From Acinetobacter populi (GTDB lineage Bacteria; Pseudomonadota; Gammaproteobacteria; Pseudomonadales; Moraxellaceae), in NCBI RefSeq assembly GCF_002174125.1, contig NZ_NEXX01000005.1:239125-303124 (forward strand): 64,000 nt of DNA. The letters are read 5' to 3'. The first letter of the stretch is position 1; each line of letters opens with the position of its first letter. The notes beneath the pieces are model-generated. The model was not told the DNA's origin and made no database searches. It was given only the letters and a program-made list of their open reading frames with translations. The translations under genes were made by a program, and so were the position numbers. This document shows positions 1-10,771 of the stretch, piece by piece.

Positions 1-106
1 TGGCGATGATGTGCAAATGCAAATGTCTGAAGCCAATCAATCTGTTTTAATGCAGGATCCAAGTCAGCCGACACAAACCTATGTTGTGATGCCAATGCGT
101 GTCTAA
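1..106 (+). CDS. dnaN: DNA polymerase III beta clamp, C-terminal end (partial)
   Basis: Only the last 34 codons are present, read in frame from base 2 and ending at TAA 104-106. The terminal peptide ends in VVMPMRV, the usual C-terminus of the bacterial sliding clamp (the P-M-R-hydrophobic ending is conserved in DnaN). It lies two bases upstream of recF, the normal dnaA-dnaN-recF-gyrB order near bacterial origins, which supports the call more than this short piece could alone. The clamp encircles DNA and tethers Pol III. The 5' part lies outside the window. Confidence 0.9.
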   Translation, partial: GDDVQMQMSEANQSVLMQDPSQPTQTYVVMPMRV

Positions 107-108
107 AT

Positions 109-1182
109 ATGCTATTGCATAAGCTGCGTATCGAGCGATTAAGAAATTTACAAGCGGTTGCACTGGATCAGTTGCAGCCGTTTAATGTCTTTTATGGTGC
201 CAATGGTTCGGGTAAAACCTCTATTCTCGAAGCGATTCATTTGCTTGCCACAGGGCGCTCATTTCGCACATATACGCCAAAACATTATATCCAATATCAT
301 CAAAACGACACGGTAGTGTTTGCCCAATCCAGTGAATATCGCATTGGTTTGCAAAAAATGAATAGTGGCGAACAGATTATGCGGGTCAATGGTGACACGG
401 TAGCAACACAGGGACAACTCGCCAAGATATTGCCTGTACAGGTGATAGAGCCGCAGAGTACCGATATTATTGATCAAGGTGCAAAACCTAGACGCCAAAT
501 GCTGGACTGGTTAATGTTCCACGTGGAACCGGATTTTTATCCGATTTGGCAAAATTATTCCCGTGCCTTAAAACAGCGTAACTCATTACTCAAAAGTTAT
601 CCTGTACCGCGAGAACAGGTCAAAATCTGGGATCAGGTACTGGCACAAGAAGGCGAGCGGATTCATATGCTGCGCGAAATTATTGTGGATCGCTGGCAGG
701 TGGACGTGCAACAGGAATTAAAATATTTATTACCTGATATACAGATTGATCTGGAATATTATGCCGGATTCTCTACGGAACTTGGCTTGGCACAGCAGCT
801 TGATCAGGAGTTACAAAAAGATATTGATCGACGTCTGACACAGCATGGTGCACATCGGGCCGATTTACGATTAAAAACAGCAATTGGCTATGCGGATGAT
901 GTATTATCACGCGGGCAAAAAAAGTTATTAATCATTGCATTAAAACTGGCTCAAATTAGCATGTTGAATAGGTCAAACAAGGAAACTGTGGTATTATTGG
1001 ATGATCTAACAGCAGAACTAGATTCGCAGGCACAACAACGATTAATTAGCCGTTTGCATCAGTTGGGTAGTCAGGTTTTCCTTACCACTTTAGATCAACA
1101 TGCAGTGCAAATATGTTTGGATCAACAACATATGCGCTATCAATTGTTTTGTGTGGAGTCTGGACAAGTCAGTCCAATTTAA
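109..1182 (+). CDS. recF: DNA replication and repair protein RecF
   Basis: A 357-residue protein of normal RecF length. RecF is an SMC-like ABC ATPase that works with RecO and RecR to load RecA at gapped DNA. Visible features are the Walker A loop GANGSGKTS at residues 30-38, the ABC signature segment LSRGQKK near residue 265, and Walker [13 protein letters not shown] near residue 300. The start lies two bases after the dnaN stop, so the genes are probably co-transcribed and translationally coupled. A perfect 14-bp parS core is embedded in the coding sequence at 516-529. Confidence 0.97.
   Translation: MLLHKLRIERLRNLQAVALDQLQPFNVFYGANGSGKTSILEAIHLLATGRSFRTYTPKHYIQYHQNDTVVFAQSSEYRIGLQKMNSGEQIMRVNGDTVATQGQLAKILPVQVIEPQSTDIIDQGAKPRRQMLDWLMFHVEPDFYPIWQNYSRALKQRNSLLKSYPVPREQVKIWDQVLAQEGERIHMLREIIVDRWQVDVQQELKYLLPDIQIDLEYYAGFSTELGLAQQLDQELQKDIDRRLTQHGAHRADLRLKTAIGYADDVLSRGQKKLLIIALKLAQISMLNRSNKETVVLLDDLTAELDSQAQQRLISRLHQLGSQVFLTTLDQHAVQICLDQQHMRYQLFCVESGQVSPI
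515..530. promoter_or_regulatory. parS-like ParB-binding site inside recF
   Basis: The sequence reads TGTTCCACGTGGAACC. Its 14-bp core GTTCCACGTGGAAC is a perfect palindrome and equals the chromosomal parS core known from Pseudomonas. ParB spreads from such sites near oriC to organise and segregate the origin. It is written in recF codons and so is constrained twice. ParA and ParB genes are not in this window. Confidence 0.85.
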
Positions 1183-3687
<2,505 letters not shown>

Positions 3688-3731
3688 ATTATCCTGTAAA
3701 ATCAGGCATTAAAAGTACTAATATTTAATAA

Positions 3732-3764
3732 AAAGCAGGCGATTCTTAACGAATCGCCTGCTTT
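3732..3764. terminator. Bidirectional terminator between gyrB and the convergent DUF2171 gene
   Basis: A 14-bp perfect inverted repeat, AAAGCAGGCGATTC (3732-3745) and its complement (3751-3764), encloses a 5-base loop. Runs of A and T flank both sides, so it can act on both strands. Confidence 0.85.
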
Positions 3765-3793
3765 ATTTCTGATTTAAAATGTATTATATAAAG

Positions 3794-4042
3794 TTATTGT
3801 GCCTGAGTTTGCCAGCGTTGTTGTGCTTCACTTGCAGAGATATTTAAAATCACTTTATCATTTTGAATATCCTGAATCCAAGAAGTCGGAATATAATGAT
3901 GCTGACCATCGGCATCTTCGTCATTTTTGATCAGTTTGACTTGATCCTGACCTTCTAAATGATCGACGCGTCCGACATGTTCATGGTCAGAACCGAGTAC
4001 TTCTGCATGTTCTTGAATTGAATTTGGATCTAAAGTCGCCAT
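3794..4042 (-). CDS. DUF2171 family protein
   Basis: A protein of 82 residues from the preferred start. It matches the DUF2171 pattern: a short beta-rich domain with GSDHEHVGRVDHLEG, then KLIKND, then GQHHYIPTSWI. The function is not established; members are often found with stress genes and resemble PRC-barrel-like domains. A longer reading begins at an ATG ending at 4054, but GGAG overlaps that codon and sits 6 bases before the second ATG (4040-4042), which I take as the start. It is convergent with gyrB and shares its terminator. Confidence 0.75.
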   Translation of the reverse strand: MATLDPNSIQEHAEVLGSDHEHVGRVDHLEGQDQVKLIKNDEDADGQHHYIPTSWIQDIQNDKVILNISASEAQQRWQTQAQ

Positions 4043-4420
4043 GGTATTCTCCATATTTATGTCTTTTGATTAAAGGTGGAACCAAATTTAAATATTTTAT
4101 TCAGTTCCCGTACTCACTAAGCTAATATGAATTAACGTTAAGAAATAGACCAGAAAGATCACGTTATGTAAGATTGATAGCAGATTCTATTAAAGCAATG
4201 ATTATTTAAAGAAAATATTATATTTCAATAGCTTAATTAAGAAATAAAAAATTATATTCAACATAATCAAGTGTTTGTATTTGTAATAAAACATATCACT
4301 TGACTGCTCATGTAACGACGGTGAGATCTTGTATAACGTGCATATTTGATTTCTTACACGTCATCGGTTGTTCATATCATTTTGGTCTACGGTATAAAAA
4401 TATATTCTTCTATAATTAAT

Positions 4421-4715
4421 GATATTGAGTTATCCACAGCGTAAAGATTAAATTTATTTTGGAGAATGAAAGTATCGATGCTTTATTTTTAAATTCAAAG
4501 CATGGAATTGGTTGATAAATTTTTGTGGATAACTTGATTTTAAATTTAAAAATATCGACCTAAAAAGTTATCCTGTTGTTTTGCACAAGTTTATCCACAG
4601 TTTAAGTTTTTTAAATTTAAAATAAAAAATATTTCTTTGTGCTTTAGTTATCCACATTGATTTAAATTTAAAATAGCATCCTAATAACAATGGTTTTGAA
4701 TTTAAAATGACTGCG
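4421..4715. other. oriC: Candidate chromosomal replication origin (oriC)
   Basis: This non-coding stretch holds four perfect 9-bp DnaA boxes TTATCCACA: 4430-4438 (+), 4524-4532 (-), 4591-4599 (+) and 4648-4656 (+), plus a degenerate one at 4568-4576. Between and after them lie near-identical A+T tracts built on TTTAAATTTAAAA (4538-4552, 4607-4623, 4659-4674, with weaker copies at 4486-4495 and 4698-4709), which could serve as an unwinding element. The box at 4648 is followed within a few bases by one tract. No open reading frame covers the region. The rest of the intergenic stretch (4043-4420 and 4716-4819) is A+T-rich with nothing else clear. Confidence 0.8.
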
Positions 4716-4819
4716 AGGATAGGCGTTACTTTGGTTTAAAAATAAAACACGCTATAATATTTGATCATTTTCTTGCCTAATTTTAGGTTTTCTTTTTACT
4801 GTCGTCACTTAGCGGAAAT

Positions 4820-5341
4820 ATGCCAATGAATGCGGTCAATACTGCCGATGCTCAACCTTTAGTTGGAATTATCATGGGGTCTCAGTCGGATTGGGCAACT
4901 CTGGAACATACAGCAAACATGCTCAAACAACTCGATGTCCCTTTTGAAGCAGAAGTGGTGTCAGCCCATCGCACACCTGATCGTTTATTTGAATATGCCG
5001 AAACAGCGCGGCAACGTGGTATTCAGGTCATTATTGCTGGGGCTGGTGGTGCAGCACATTTACCGGGCATGTGTGCAGCCAAGACGGATTTGCCAGTACT
5101 CGGTGTGCCGGTGAAATCTTCAATTTTAAATGGGGTGGATTCGTTATTGTCGATAGTACAAATGCCAGCGGGGATTGCTGTCGGTACTCTGGCAATTGGT
5201 CCTGCTGGTGCAACAAATGCAGCGATTATGGCGGCTCAGATTATTGGCTTGAATCATCCTGCAATTGCACAGAATATTGCAAACTTCCGAGCTGCACAAA
5301 CTGCAAAAGTGACAAACAATAATATTCCTGGTCAAGCATAA
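4820..5341 (+). CDS. purE: N5-carboxyaminoimidazole ribonucleotide mutase PurE
   Basis: A 173-residue class I PurE, which moves the carboxyl group of N5-CAIR to give CAIR in de novo purine synthesis. The substrate-binding motif GSQSDW is near residue 21, SAHRTP near residue 50, and the glycine-rich [11 protein letters not shown] near residue 76. An alternative ATG two codons on (4826) is better spaced from the weak GCGGA at 4812-4816, so the true start may be 4826. It is followed 12 bases later by purK, its pathway partner. Confidence 0.96.
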   Translation: MPMNAVNTADAQPLVGIIMGSQSDWATLEHTANMLKQLDVPFEAEVVSAHRTPDRLFEYAETARQRGIQVIIAGAGGAAHLPGMCAAKTDLPVLGVPVKSSILNGVDSLLSIVQMPAGIAVGTLAIGPAGATNAAIMAAQIIGLNHPAIAQNIANFRAAQTAKVTNNNIPGQA

Positions 5342-5353
5342 GGACGATTCAAC

Positions 5354-6484
5354 ATGACAACAACCACAATCGGTATTTTTGGTGGTGGTCAATTGGGTCG
5401 AATGATGGCTCAAGCTGCCTTACCATTAAATATTAAATGTACTTTTTTTGAAGCAAAAACAGATTGCCCTGCGGCAGCTTTAGGTCCTGTGATTTCAACC
5501 GAAGCAAATAATGGTTTACAGGATTTTATTGCCAGTGCCGATGTATTTAGTCTGGAATTTGAAAATACACCGCTTGCGGACGTGGATGTGTTAATTCAGA
5601 ACAAAAGTCTGTTTCCACCTCGTCAGGCATTGGCAACTGCACAAAATCGTCTTTTAGAAAAAGCATTGTTTGATGAATTAAATATCCCAGTTGCTGCTTA
5701 TCGTGCTGTTGATAGTTTAGCCAGTTTAAAGCAGGCTGTTGTCGATTTAGGCTTGCCGATTGTACTTAAAACTGCGACGGGTGGTTATGATGGCAAAGGG
5801 CAGTTTGTTTTACGTGAGGCAGATCAAATTGAACAAGCTTGGGCAGAGTTGGGTCCTGCAAAAAGCCTAATTGCCGAAAGTTTTGTTCAGTTTTCCCGTG
5901 AAGTATCCATTATTGCAGTACGGGGTCAGGACGGTGAAGTTCGTACATGGGATCTGGCAGAAAATCATCATCATCATGGTATTTTGTCTCATTCCATTGT
6001 ACCTGCACCAGATAGTCAAGACTTGCAGCCTGTGGCACAGGATTATATTACTCGTTTGCTGCATCACCTCAATTATGTGGGCGTGTTGACACTGGAATTA
6101 TTTGTCACAGAACAGGGCTTATATGCCAACGAAATGGCACCTCGTGTACATAATTCGGGGCATTGGTCGATTGAAGGGGCGGTCTGTTCTCAATTTGAAA
6201 ATCATATTCGGGCTGTAGCCGGCTTACCTTTAGGTTCAACTCAGACCATCCGTCCCACGGTTATGGTCAATATCATTGGTCAATATCCCAAAAAAGAAGA
6301 TGTGTTGGCTTTGTCTTGTGCTCATCTACATCTTTATGATAAATCTGAACGTGCTGGGCGAAAAATTGGACATATTACTTTGATGCCATTGGACAGTAAT
6401 GAGCTGACTTCTTTGTGCATTCAACTGGCCAGAATTTTACCGGAGCCGCTGGCTTTAACTGAAGAAATGCAAATAAATGTTTGA
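5354..6484 (+). CDS. purK: N5-carboxyaminoimidazole ribonucleotide synthase PurK
   Basis: A 376-residue ATP-grasp enzyme that makes N5-CAIR from AIR, bicarbonate and ATP, the substrate of the adjacent PurE. The N-terminal nucleotide-like fold starts IGIFGGGQLGRMM. ATP-grasp signatures KTATGGYDGKGQ and ANEMAPRVHNSGHW are clear. AGGACG before the ATG is the ribosome site. The purE-purK pair forms a two-gene operon closed by the hairpin at 6499-6534. Confidence 0.96.
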   Translation: MTTTTIGIFGGGQLGRMMAQAALPLNIKCTFFEAKTDCPAAALGPVISTEANNGLQDFIASADVFSLEFENTPLADVDVLIQNKSLFPPRQALATAQNRLLEKALFDELNIPVAAYRAVDSLASLKQAVVDLGLPIVLKTATGGYDGKGQFVLREADQIEQAWAELGPAKSLIAESFVQFSREVSIIAVRGQDGEVRTWDLAENHHHHGILSHSIVPAPDSQDLQPVAQDYITRLLHHLNYVGVLTLELFVTEQGLYANEMAPRVHNSGHWSIEGAVCSQFENHIRAVAGLPLGSTQTIRPTVMVNIIGQYPKKEDVLALSCAHLHLYDKSERAGRKIGHITLMPLDSNELTSLCIQLARILPEPLALTEEMQINV

Positions 6485-6498
6485 TGTGTTGAAAAATT

Positions 6499-6540
6499 AA
6501 GCAATTATTGTGACTTAGTTAACACAAATTGCTTTTATTT
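6499..6540 (+). terminator. purEK terminator
   Basis: AAGCAATT (6499-6506) pairs with AATTGCTT (6527-6534). An inner TGTG/CACA extension and a 10-base loop complete the stem, and a T-rich run follows. It lies 15 bases after the purK stop. Confidence 0.6.
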
Positions 6541-6541
6541 C

Positions 6542-6569
6542 TTGCAAATCCTGACTAATTCGCTATACT
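6542..6569 (+). promoter_or_regulatory. Sigma-70-type promoter for a candidate small RNA
   Basis: TTGCAA at 6542-6547 and TATACT at 6564-6569 are separated by 16 bases. This is a good sigma-70 match, and no coding gene follows for more than 350 bases. Confidence 0.5.
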
Positions 6570-6575
6570 TTACAG

Positions 6576-6630
6576 TATTAGAACTGCTTTTTAGTTTACA
6601 CGGTAACACACCCCTGTTACCGTTTTTTTT
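6576..6630 (+). ncRNA. Candidate small RNA of about 55 nucleotides
   Basis: A transcript starting about 7 bases after the TATACT box would run to a textbook intrinsic terminator: CGGTAACA (6601-6608), loop, TGTTACCG (6615-6622), then eight Ts (6623-6630). No reading frame explains the promoter-terminator pair. It could instead be a second terminator for purK with a chance promoter. The rest of 6631-6941 is A+T-rich with no further signal seen. Confidence 0.35.
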
Positions 6631-6941
6631 GTCTGTGATTTTATCTTTTAATTTATTTCTTCTATTTCGTAAGTAAAATCTGCTGTTGTGCCTGTATAAG
6701 ACTATTTTCTGTATTGAACTTTTAAATTAAACCTTAATAAATTTTATGTATTTATGCACTTATTACTTTTTTAATAAGTATTTTTTATTCATTTTTAATC
6801 ATTTTGGCAGAAAAATTGCTTTACAAATGATTGTCTTATAAATATTTTTTGGCTGATACAAAAACATAGATGATGTTTTGTGTTATAACGCCCTAGAATG
6901 TTTTGAGCACAATTAAATCATCATCTTTAAGGTTTAGCATC

Positions 6942-8249
6942 ATGAAGTCTAATGTCGCCATTCGCGGTCAATTTCTGGATATACAACAATTGGTTGAACA
7001 AGCAGAACATATTGCAGAGCAGGTACGTTATCTGAAAGATGGTCTATTATTGATTCAAGATGGGAAAATTAGCTGGTTTGGAGAGTGGCAGGACGGGCAA
7101 CAATATGTGACGGATTCGTTCCACGTGGAACATTATCCTGATCAGTTAATTATTCCAGGGTTTTTGGATACGCATATTCATTATCCGCAAACGGAAATGA
7201 TTGGTGCCTATGGCGAGCAATTGCTGGAATGGCTGGATACTTATACTTTTCCAACAGAAATTCAGTTTCAGGATCGGGATCATGCCGATAAAATTGCCAA
7301 AATTTTTATTCAGGAATTATTAAAGAACGGTACTACAACTGCGCTGGTATTTTGTACCGTGCAATTGCAATCAGTAGATGCTTTATTTGAAGAAGCAGAA
7401 AAATATAATATGCGTATTATTGCTGGTAAGGTGATGATGGATCGTTTTGCACCTGAAGCATTGCTGGATACCGCAGAATCTAGTTATCATGATTCCAAGG
7501 CACTTATTGAAAAATGGCATAAAAACGGACGTGCTTTATATGCAATTACACCACGATTTGCACCAACCTCAACAGCGGGTCAATTGGAAAAAGCAGGACA
7601 ATTAAAACAGGAATTTCCTGATGTGTATGTGCATACTCATTTGAGTGAAAATAAAAACGAAATTGCTTGGGTTAAAGAATTATACCCAGAACAAAAAGGT
7701 TATTTGGATGTTTATCATCATTATGGTTTAACCGGTAAAAAATCGGTGTTTGCCCATTGTGTACATCTGGAAGAACAGGAATGGGATTGTATGCATGCAA
7801 CCAATTCCGCCATTGCATTTTGTCCAACCTCAAATTTATTTTTAGGCAGTGGTTTATTCCCTCTAAAAACTGCATGGCAAAAACAAGTGAAGTTGGGATT
7901 GGGTACTGATATTGGTGCAGGTACATCCTTTAGCTTATTACAAACTGCAAATGAGGCTTATAAGGTTCAGCAACTACAAGGCTATAGTCTTTCTGCATTT
8001 GAGGCGTTTTATCATGCAACATTAGGCAGTGCCAAAGCGCTGGATCTGGATGATAAATTGGGTAACTTTAATGTCGGTAAAGAAGCAGATTTTGTGGTTC
8101 TGGATTTAAATGCGACCGTACTACAGCAGTTACGTCAAAGCACCACAAAAAATATTGAAGAAAAACTATTTGCTTTATTCACCTTGGGCGATGATCGTAA
8201 TGTATTTGCAACCTATGTATATGGGCAAAAGGTTTATCAACGTGAATGA
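6942..8249 (+). CDS. guaD: Guanine deaminase
   Basis: A 435-residue zinc amidohydrolase converting guanine to xanthine plus ammonia. The segment PGFLDTHIHYPQTEMIGAYG holds the metal HxH and is diagnostic of guanine deaminase. HTHLSE, the AHC segment in SVFAHCVHL and the metal Asp in GLGTDIGAGTS follow in order. The frame can be opened further up with a TTG at 6903, but TAAGG (6928-6932) precedes the ATG at 6942, which I use. It sits among purine genes (purEK, hpt). It carries a perfect parS core at 7118-7131. Confidence 0.95.
   Translation: MKSNVAIRGQFLDIQQLVEQAEHIAEQVRYLKDGLLLIQDGKISWFGEWQDGQQYVTDSFHVEHYPDQLIIPGFLDTHIHYPQTEMIGAYGEQLLEWLDTYTFPTEIQFQDRDHADKIAKIFIQELLKNGTTTALVFCTVQLQSVDALFEEAEKYNMRIIAGKVMMDRFAPEALLDTAESSYHDSKALIEKWHKNGRALYAITPRFAPTSTAGQLEKAGQLKQEFPDVYVHTHLSENKNEIAWVKELYPEQKGYLDVYHHYGLTGKKSVFAHCVHLEEQEWDCMHATNSAIAFCPTSNLFLGSGLFPLKTAWQKQVKLGLGTDIGAGTSFSLLQTANEAYKVQQLQGYSLSAFEAFYHATLGSAKALDLDDKLGNFNVGKEADFVVLDLNATVLQQLRQSTTKNIEEKLFALFTLGDDRNVFATYVYGQKVYQRE
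7118..7131. promoter_or_regulatory. parS-like ParB-binding site inside guaD
   Basis: The 14-bp palindrome GTTCCACGTGGAAC is identical to the core in recF, 6.6 kb away. The following base is A, matching one flank of the 16-bp consensus. Confidence 0.85.
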
Positions 8250-8373
8250 TAAAACACAAAGTACAAAATCAAATTCGATGAAGAGAATTGCCGGATTGGT
8301 GGGTGTGGTGTGTCTTTTGCTTTTACTTAAACAGGATCAATCGCAAAAAAATCCACCAACTAAGGCGGATTAG
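8242..8373 (+). CDS. Small hydrophobic protein overlapping the end of guaD
   Basis: A 43-codon frame opens with GTG at 8242, overlapping the guaD stop, with AAGG about 9 bases upstream. An internal ATG at 8278 would give 31 residues. From that ATG it reads as positive residues (MKR), a hydrophobic stretch IAGLVGVVCLLLLL, then a polar tail, the layout of a single-span membrane micro-protein. I do not recognise the family. Translation is unproven, and chance is possible at this length. Confidence 0.35.
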   Translation: MNDKTQSTKSNSMKRIAGLVGVVCLLLLLKQDQSQKNPPTKAD

Positions 8374-8449
8374 TCATGAATATTGTACATGATTGCATTA
8401 AAATATGCTCGTACCCCATCCATAGACAACGAAAGGTAAAAGGTAAGCC

Positions 8450-8983
8450 ATGGCTGCACAAATGGAAGTAATGATTTCTCAAAAAGAAATTATACAACGA
8501 ATAGAAGACATGGCTGAGCAAATTAATCAGTTCTATCTCAATAGTGATAAGGAACTGGTATTGATTGGTTTACTGCGTGGATCTTTTATTTTTATGGCAG
8601 ATTTATGCCGTTATCTTGATAAGCCACATGAATTGGATTTTATGACGGTGTCAAGTTACGGTACCAAAACCAAATCGACCCGTGATGTCAGAATCTTAAA
8701 AGATCTGGATGGTGAAATTCGTGGTAAAGATGTTCTGGTTGTAGAAGATATCATCGATTCTGGGAATACTTTAAGTAAAGTCATTGAAATTTTAAAAACC
8801 AGAGAACCAAACAGTATTGAATTGTGTACTTTGATTTCCAAACCTTCACGTCGCGAAATTAATATTCCGGTGAGATTTATAGGGTTTGAAGTTGAAGACA
8901 AGTTCATTGTTGGTTATGGACTGGATTATGCACAGAAATACCGTCATTTACCTTTTATTGCGCATGTTCTGGAAATAGAATAA
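8450..8983 (+). CDS. hpt: Hypoxanthine phosphoribosyltransferase
   Basis: A 177-residue purine salvage enzyme joining hypoxanthine (and usually guanine) to PRPP. The PRPP-binding signature [14 protein letters not shown] is at residues 95-108. The flexible-loop segment [13 protein letters not shown] is at 68-80, and the [18 protein letters not shown] segment near residue 131 is typical of bacterial Hpt. AGGTAAGCC precedes the ATG at 8450; a second ATG at 8462 is less likely. It pairs logically with guanine deaminase just upstream. Confidence 0.95.
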   Translation: MAAQMEVMISQKEIIQRIEDMAEQINQFYLNSDKELVLIGLLRGSFIFMADLCRYLDKPHELDFMTVSSYGTKTKSTRDVRILKDLDGEIRGKDVLVVEDIIDSGNTLSKVIEILKTREPNSIELCTLISKPSRREINIPVRFIGFEVEDKFIVGYGLDYAQKYRHLPFIAHVLEIE

Positions 8984-9042
8984 TTTTTATGCACAATAAT
9001 GCTACATAAAAGTGCAAATTTTCCCTATATTTTTAAGTGTGT

Positions 9043-9061
9043 TTCTAGAATACTTCTAGAA
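9043..9061. promoter_or_regulatory. Tandem 8-bp palindromes upstream of the GlsB-type gene
   Basis: TTCTAGAA occurs at 9043-9050 and again at 9054-9061, 11 bp apart (one helical turn), 31 bases before the start codon at 9092. This suggests a regulator site, but the protein that would bind is unknown. Confidence 0.4.
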
Positions 9062-9091
9062 GTACACAAAATATAAAGGGAGAAACAAAAA

Positions 9092-9343
9092 ATGCTGTCT
9101 TTAATTTGGGCGATTATTATTGGTTTTATAGCAGGTCTGATTGCAAGAGCCATCCATCCTGGAGAGGATAAAGCAGGTTTCATTGTCACCACTTTACTCG
9201 GGATCATTGGTTCTTTGGTTGCAACTTATGGCGGCCGAGCACTGGGTTGGTATGCAGAAAATGAAGCAGCTGGCTTTATTGCTTCAGTTGTCGGCGCAAT
9301 TGTTGTTTTGTTTATTTATAATTTGATTAGTAAAAAAGCTTAG
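9092..9343 (+). CDS. GlsB/YeaQ/YmgE family stress-response membrane protein
   Basis: An 83-residue inner-membrane protein of the transglycosylase-associated (YeaQ/YmgE) family. Three hydrophobic segments are evident (about 2-20, 27-48 and 60-79), separated by glycine-rich turns, with the family-like ARAIHPGEDKAGFIVTTLLGIIGS. Its biochemical role is not settled; homologues respond to stress. GGGAG 9 bases before the ATG supports the start. Two TTCTAGAA palindromes lie directly upstream. Confidence 0.85.
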   Translation: MLSLIWAIIIGFIAGLIARAIHPGEDKAGFIVTTLLGIIGSLVATYGGRALGWYAENEAAGFIASVVGAIVVLFIYNLISKKA

Positions 9344-9356
9344 CTTTTTAAGTTTA

Positions 9357-9409
9357 TTAGGGCTTGATAAAATTTTCTATAGTTTTGTAGACAGTTGAAT
9401 CAGCCCTAA
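9357..9409. terminator. Hairpin between convergent genes
   Basis: TTAGGGCT (9357-9364) pairs with AGCCCTAA (9402-9409) around a 37-base loop, overlapping the stop codon of the minus-strand gene. A smaller AAAAAGC/GCTTTTT hairpin overlaps the GlsB-type stop. Either or both could terminate transcription. Confidence 0.4.
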
Positions 9410-10035
9410 TTTATTTGCTCAATACTCTGGTTAATATGCTGCATCAGTGAAGTCAATTGCTGACGAGAAATTCGTGTTTCAAATAGTGTGGTTAACCAGT
9501 TGCCTTGATATTTTTTGATCTCTTGTATATTTTTCGCATTCTCAATTGCAACAATTAAATTTTTTGCCATTAAACCGGCATATTGTTTTAAGGTTTGTTG
9601 CATTAAAATTTTGATTTCCTCAAAGCTTAATACGGGTAACTCACTGGCAATCTCTGCAACAGGTTGTTCAATTTTTTCAACCATTACAGGTTGTTCAACC
9701 ACAAACTGCTTAACAGGATTTTCAGCTATATTTATCGTTTCATTAAATGCTGGATTATTTTGTGCAATAAATGTCTCAGATTTTGAGATATGCGTATCAT
9801 GTTGCGTCGTTGAAGTTTGATCTGAATTTGCTGTTTTAACAGCATAGATTAGTCCCAATTCCAGTAAAATTTGATAATTTTCAATGCTGGCAATCTTACT
9901 GTAAGCTTCTGAATTGTGTTGTTTAAGGTCATCTGACTCTAACAGTAATAATAAAGTTCGGGCACGTGCAGATAATCGCAAACGTCTTTGCTGAAGTTCT
10001 TCTGTACCTAAAATAGTACGTTTGTAGTGATACAT
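9406..10035 (-). CDS. Uncharacterised 209-residue protein
   Basis: I do not recognise a named family. The first 65 residues look helical, and LSARARTLLLLLES followed by IENYQILLELGLI resembles the short winged-helix-like module that ends in a GLI motif in some regulatory proteins (weak inference). Residues 70-135 are a low-complexity, Gln/Glu/Val-rich linker. The C-terminal 75 residues are predicted helical. No signal peptide or membrane span is seen. It stands alone between a convergent GlsB-type gene and a divergent MaoC-like gene. Confidence 0.7.
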   Translation of the reverse strand: MYHYKRTILGTEELQQRRLRLSARARTLLLLLESDDLKQHNSEAYSKIASIENYQILLELGLIYAVKTANSDQTSTTQHDTHISKSETFIAQNNPAFNETINIAENPVKQFVVEQPVMVEKIEQPVAEIASELPVLSFEEIKILMQQTLKQYAGLMAKNLIVAIENAKNIQEIKKYQGNWLTTLFETRISRQQLTSLMQHINQSIEQIN

Positions 10036-10133
10036 AAAAATACTTCACAAAAATTTTTGTTTAAAACTAACAAGATAAAATGACAAATTGGTGACTTAAG
10101 TTTCTATTTTTTAAGTAAAAATTTGATGGATTT

Positions 10134-10154
10134 ATCAATTTTGATCAAATTGAT
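10134..10154. promoter_or_regulatory. Operator-like inverted repeat upstream of the MaoC-like gene
   Basis: ATCAATTT (10134-10141) and AAATTGAT (10147-10154) face each other around TGATC in the 191-base divergent intergenic region. It is a plausible regulator site; no known consensus is assigned. Confidence 0.3.
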
Positions 10155-10226
10155 GAAAATTTTAACCAAAATATATTTTTAAACATTGTATAGTTTTACA
10201 ACAGTGTATTTTGATAGATATTCGCT

Positions 10227-10691
10227 ATGCAGAAATTGTATTTGGAAGATTTAAAAACCGGTGATCGTTTTGTTAGCCGGGAATATGAATTAACGGAAGA
10301 GAAAATAAAAAGTTTTGCAAAGGAATATGATCCGCAACCTTTTCATTTGGATGCAGATGCCGCAGAAAAACATCCAATATTTCAGGGACTGGCAGGAAGT
10401 GGTTGGCAAACAGCAGCAATTACCATGCGTCTTTGGACAGAATGTATGCCACTTGCAGGTGGTTTGGTCGGCTTTGGTGGCGATATACAATGGAAACTGC
10501 CAACACGTGCCAATGATCGTTTGCATATTGAGGTCGAAATTACCGATATTCGACGCTCGAAATCCAAACCGCTACAGGGTGTAGTGACCTATTTGACTTT
10601 AACAAAAAATCAGCATGATCAGGTTGTACAACAATCAACCACAAATGTGCTGGTTTGGAGCAAGGAAGCTACCAATTTACCTGAATATTGA
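10227..10691 (+). CDS. MaoC-like (hot-dog fold) dehydratase
   Basis: A 154-residue single-domain MaoC-like protein. The hydratase-type motif YDPQPFHLD at residues 34-42 places the expected Asp and His, followed by GLAGSGWQTAAITMRL. Family members hydrate or dehydrate acyl-CoA-type substrates; the substrate here is not evident. No Shine-Dalgarno is obvious. The gene is monocistronic, ending in a strong terminator. Confidence 0.85.
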   Translation: MQKLYLEDLKTGDRFVSREYELTEEKIKSFAKEYDPQPFHLDADAAEKHPIFQGLAGSGWQTAAITMRLWTECMPLAGGLVGFGGDIQWKLPTRANDRLHIEVEITDIRRSKSKPLQGVVTYLTLTKNQHDQVVQQSTTNVLVWSKEATNLPEY

Positions 10692-10720
10692 ACTAATTCG
10701 AATACATGAGATTGGATATA

Positions 10721-10754
10721 AAAAAAGCTTAGTCAAATTGAACTAAGCTTTTTT
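10721..10754. terminator. Bidirectional terminator
   Basis: AAAAAAGCTTAGT (10721-10733) pairs perfectly with 10742-10754 around an 8-base loop. It separates two convergent genes and has T runs in both directions. Confidence 0.85.
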
Positions 10755-10771
10755 AGGATTAAATTTAGTCA

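Noticed and set aside
4568..4576. A fifth DnaA box TTATCCTGT
   Set aside because: The last three bases depart from the consensus; counted only as degenerate.
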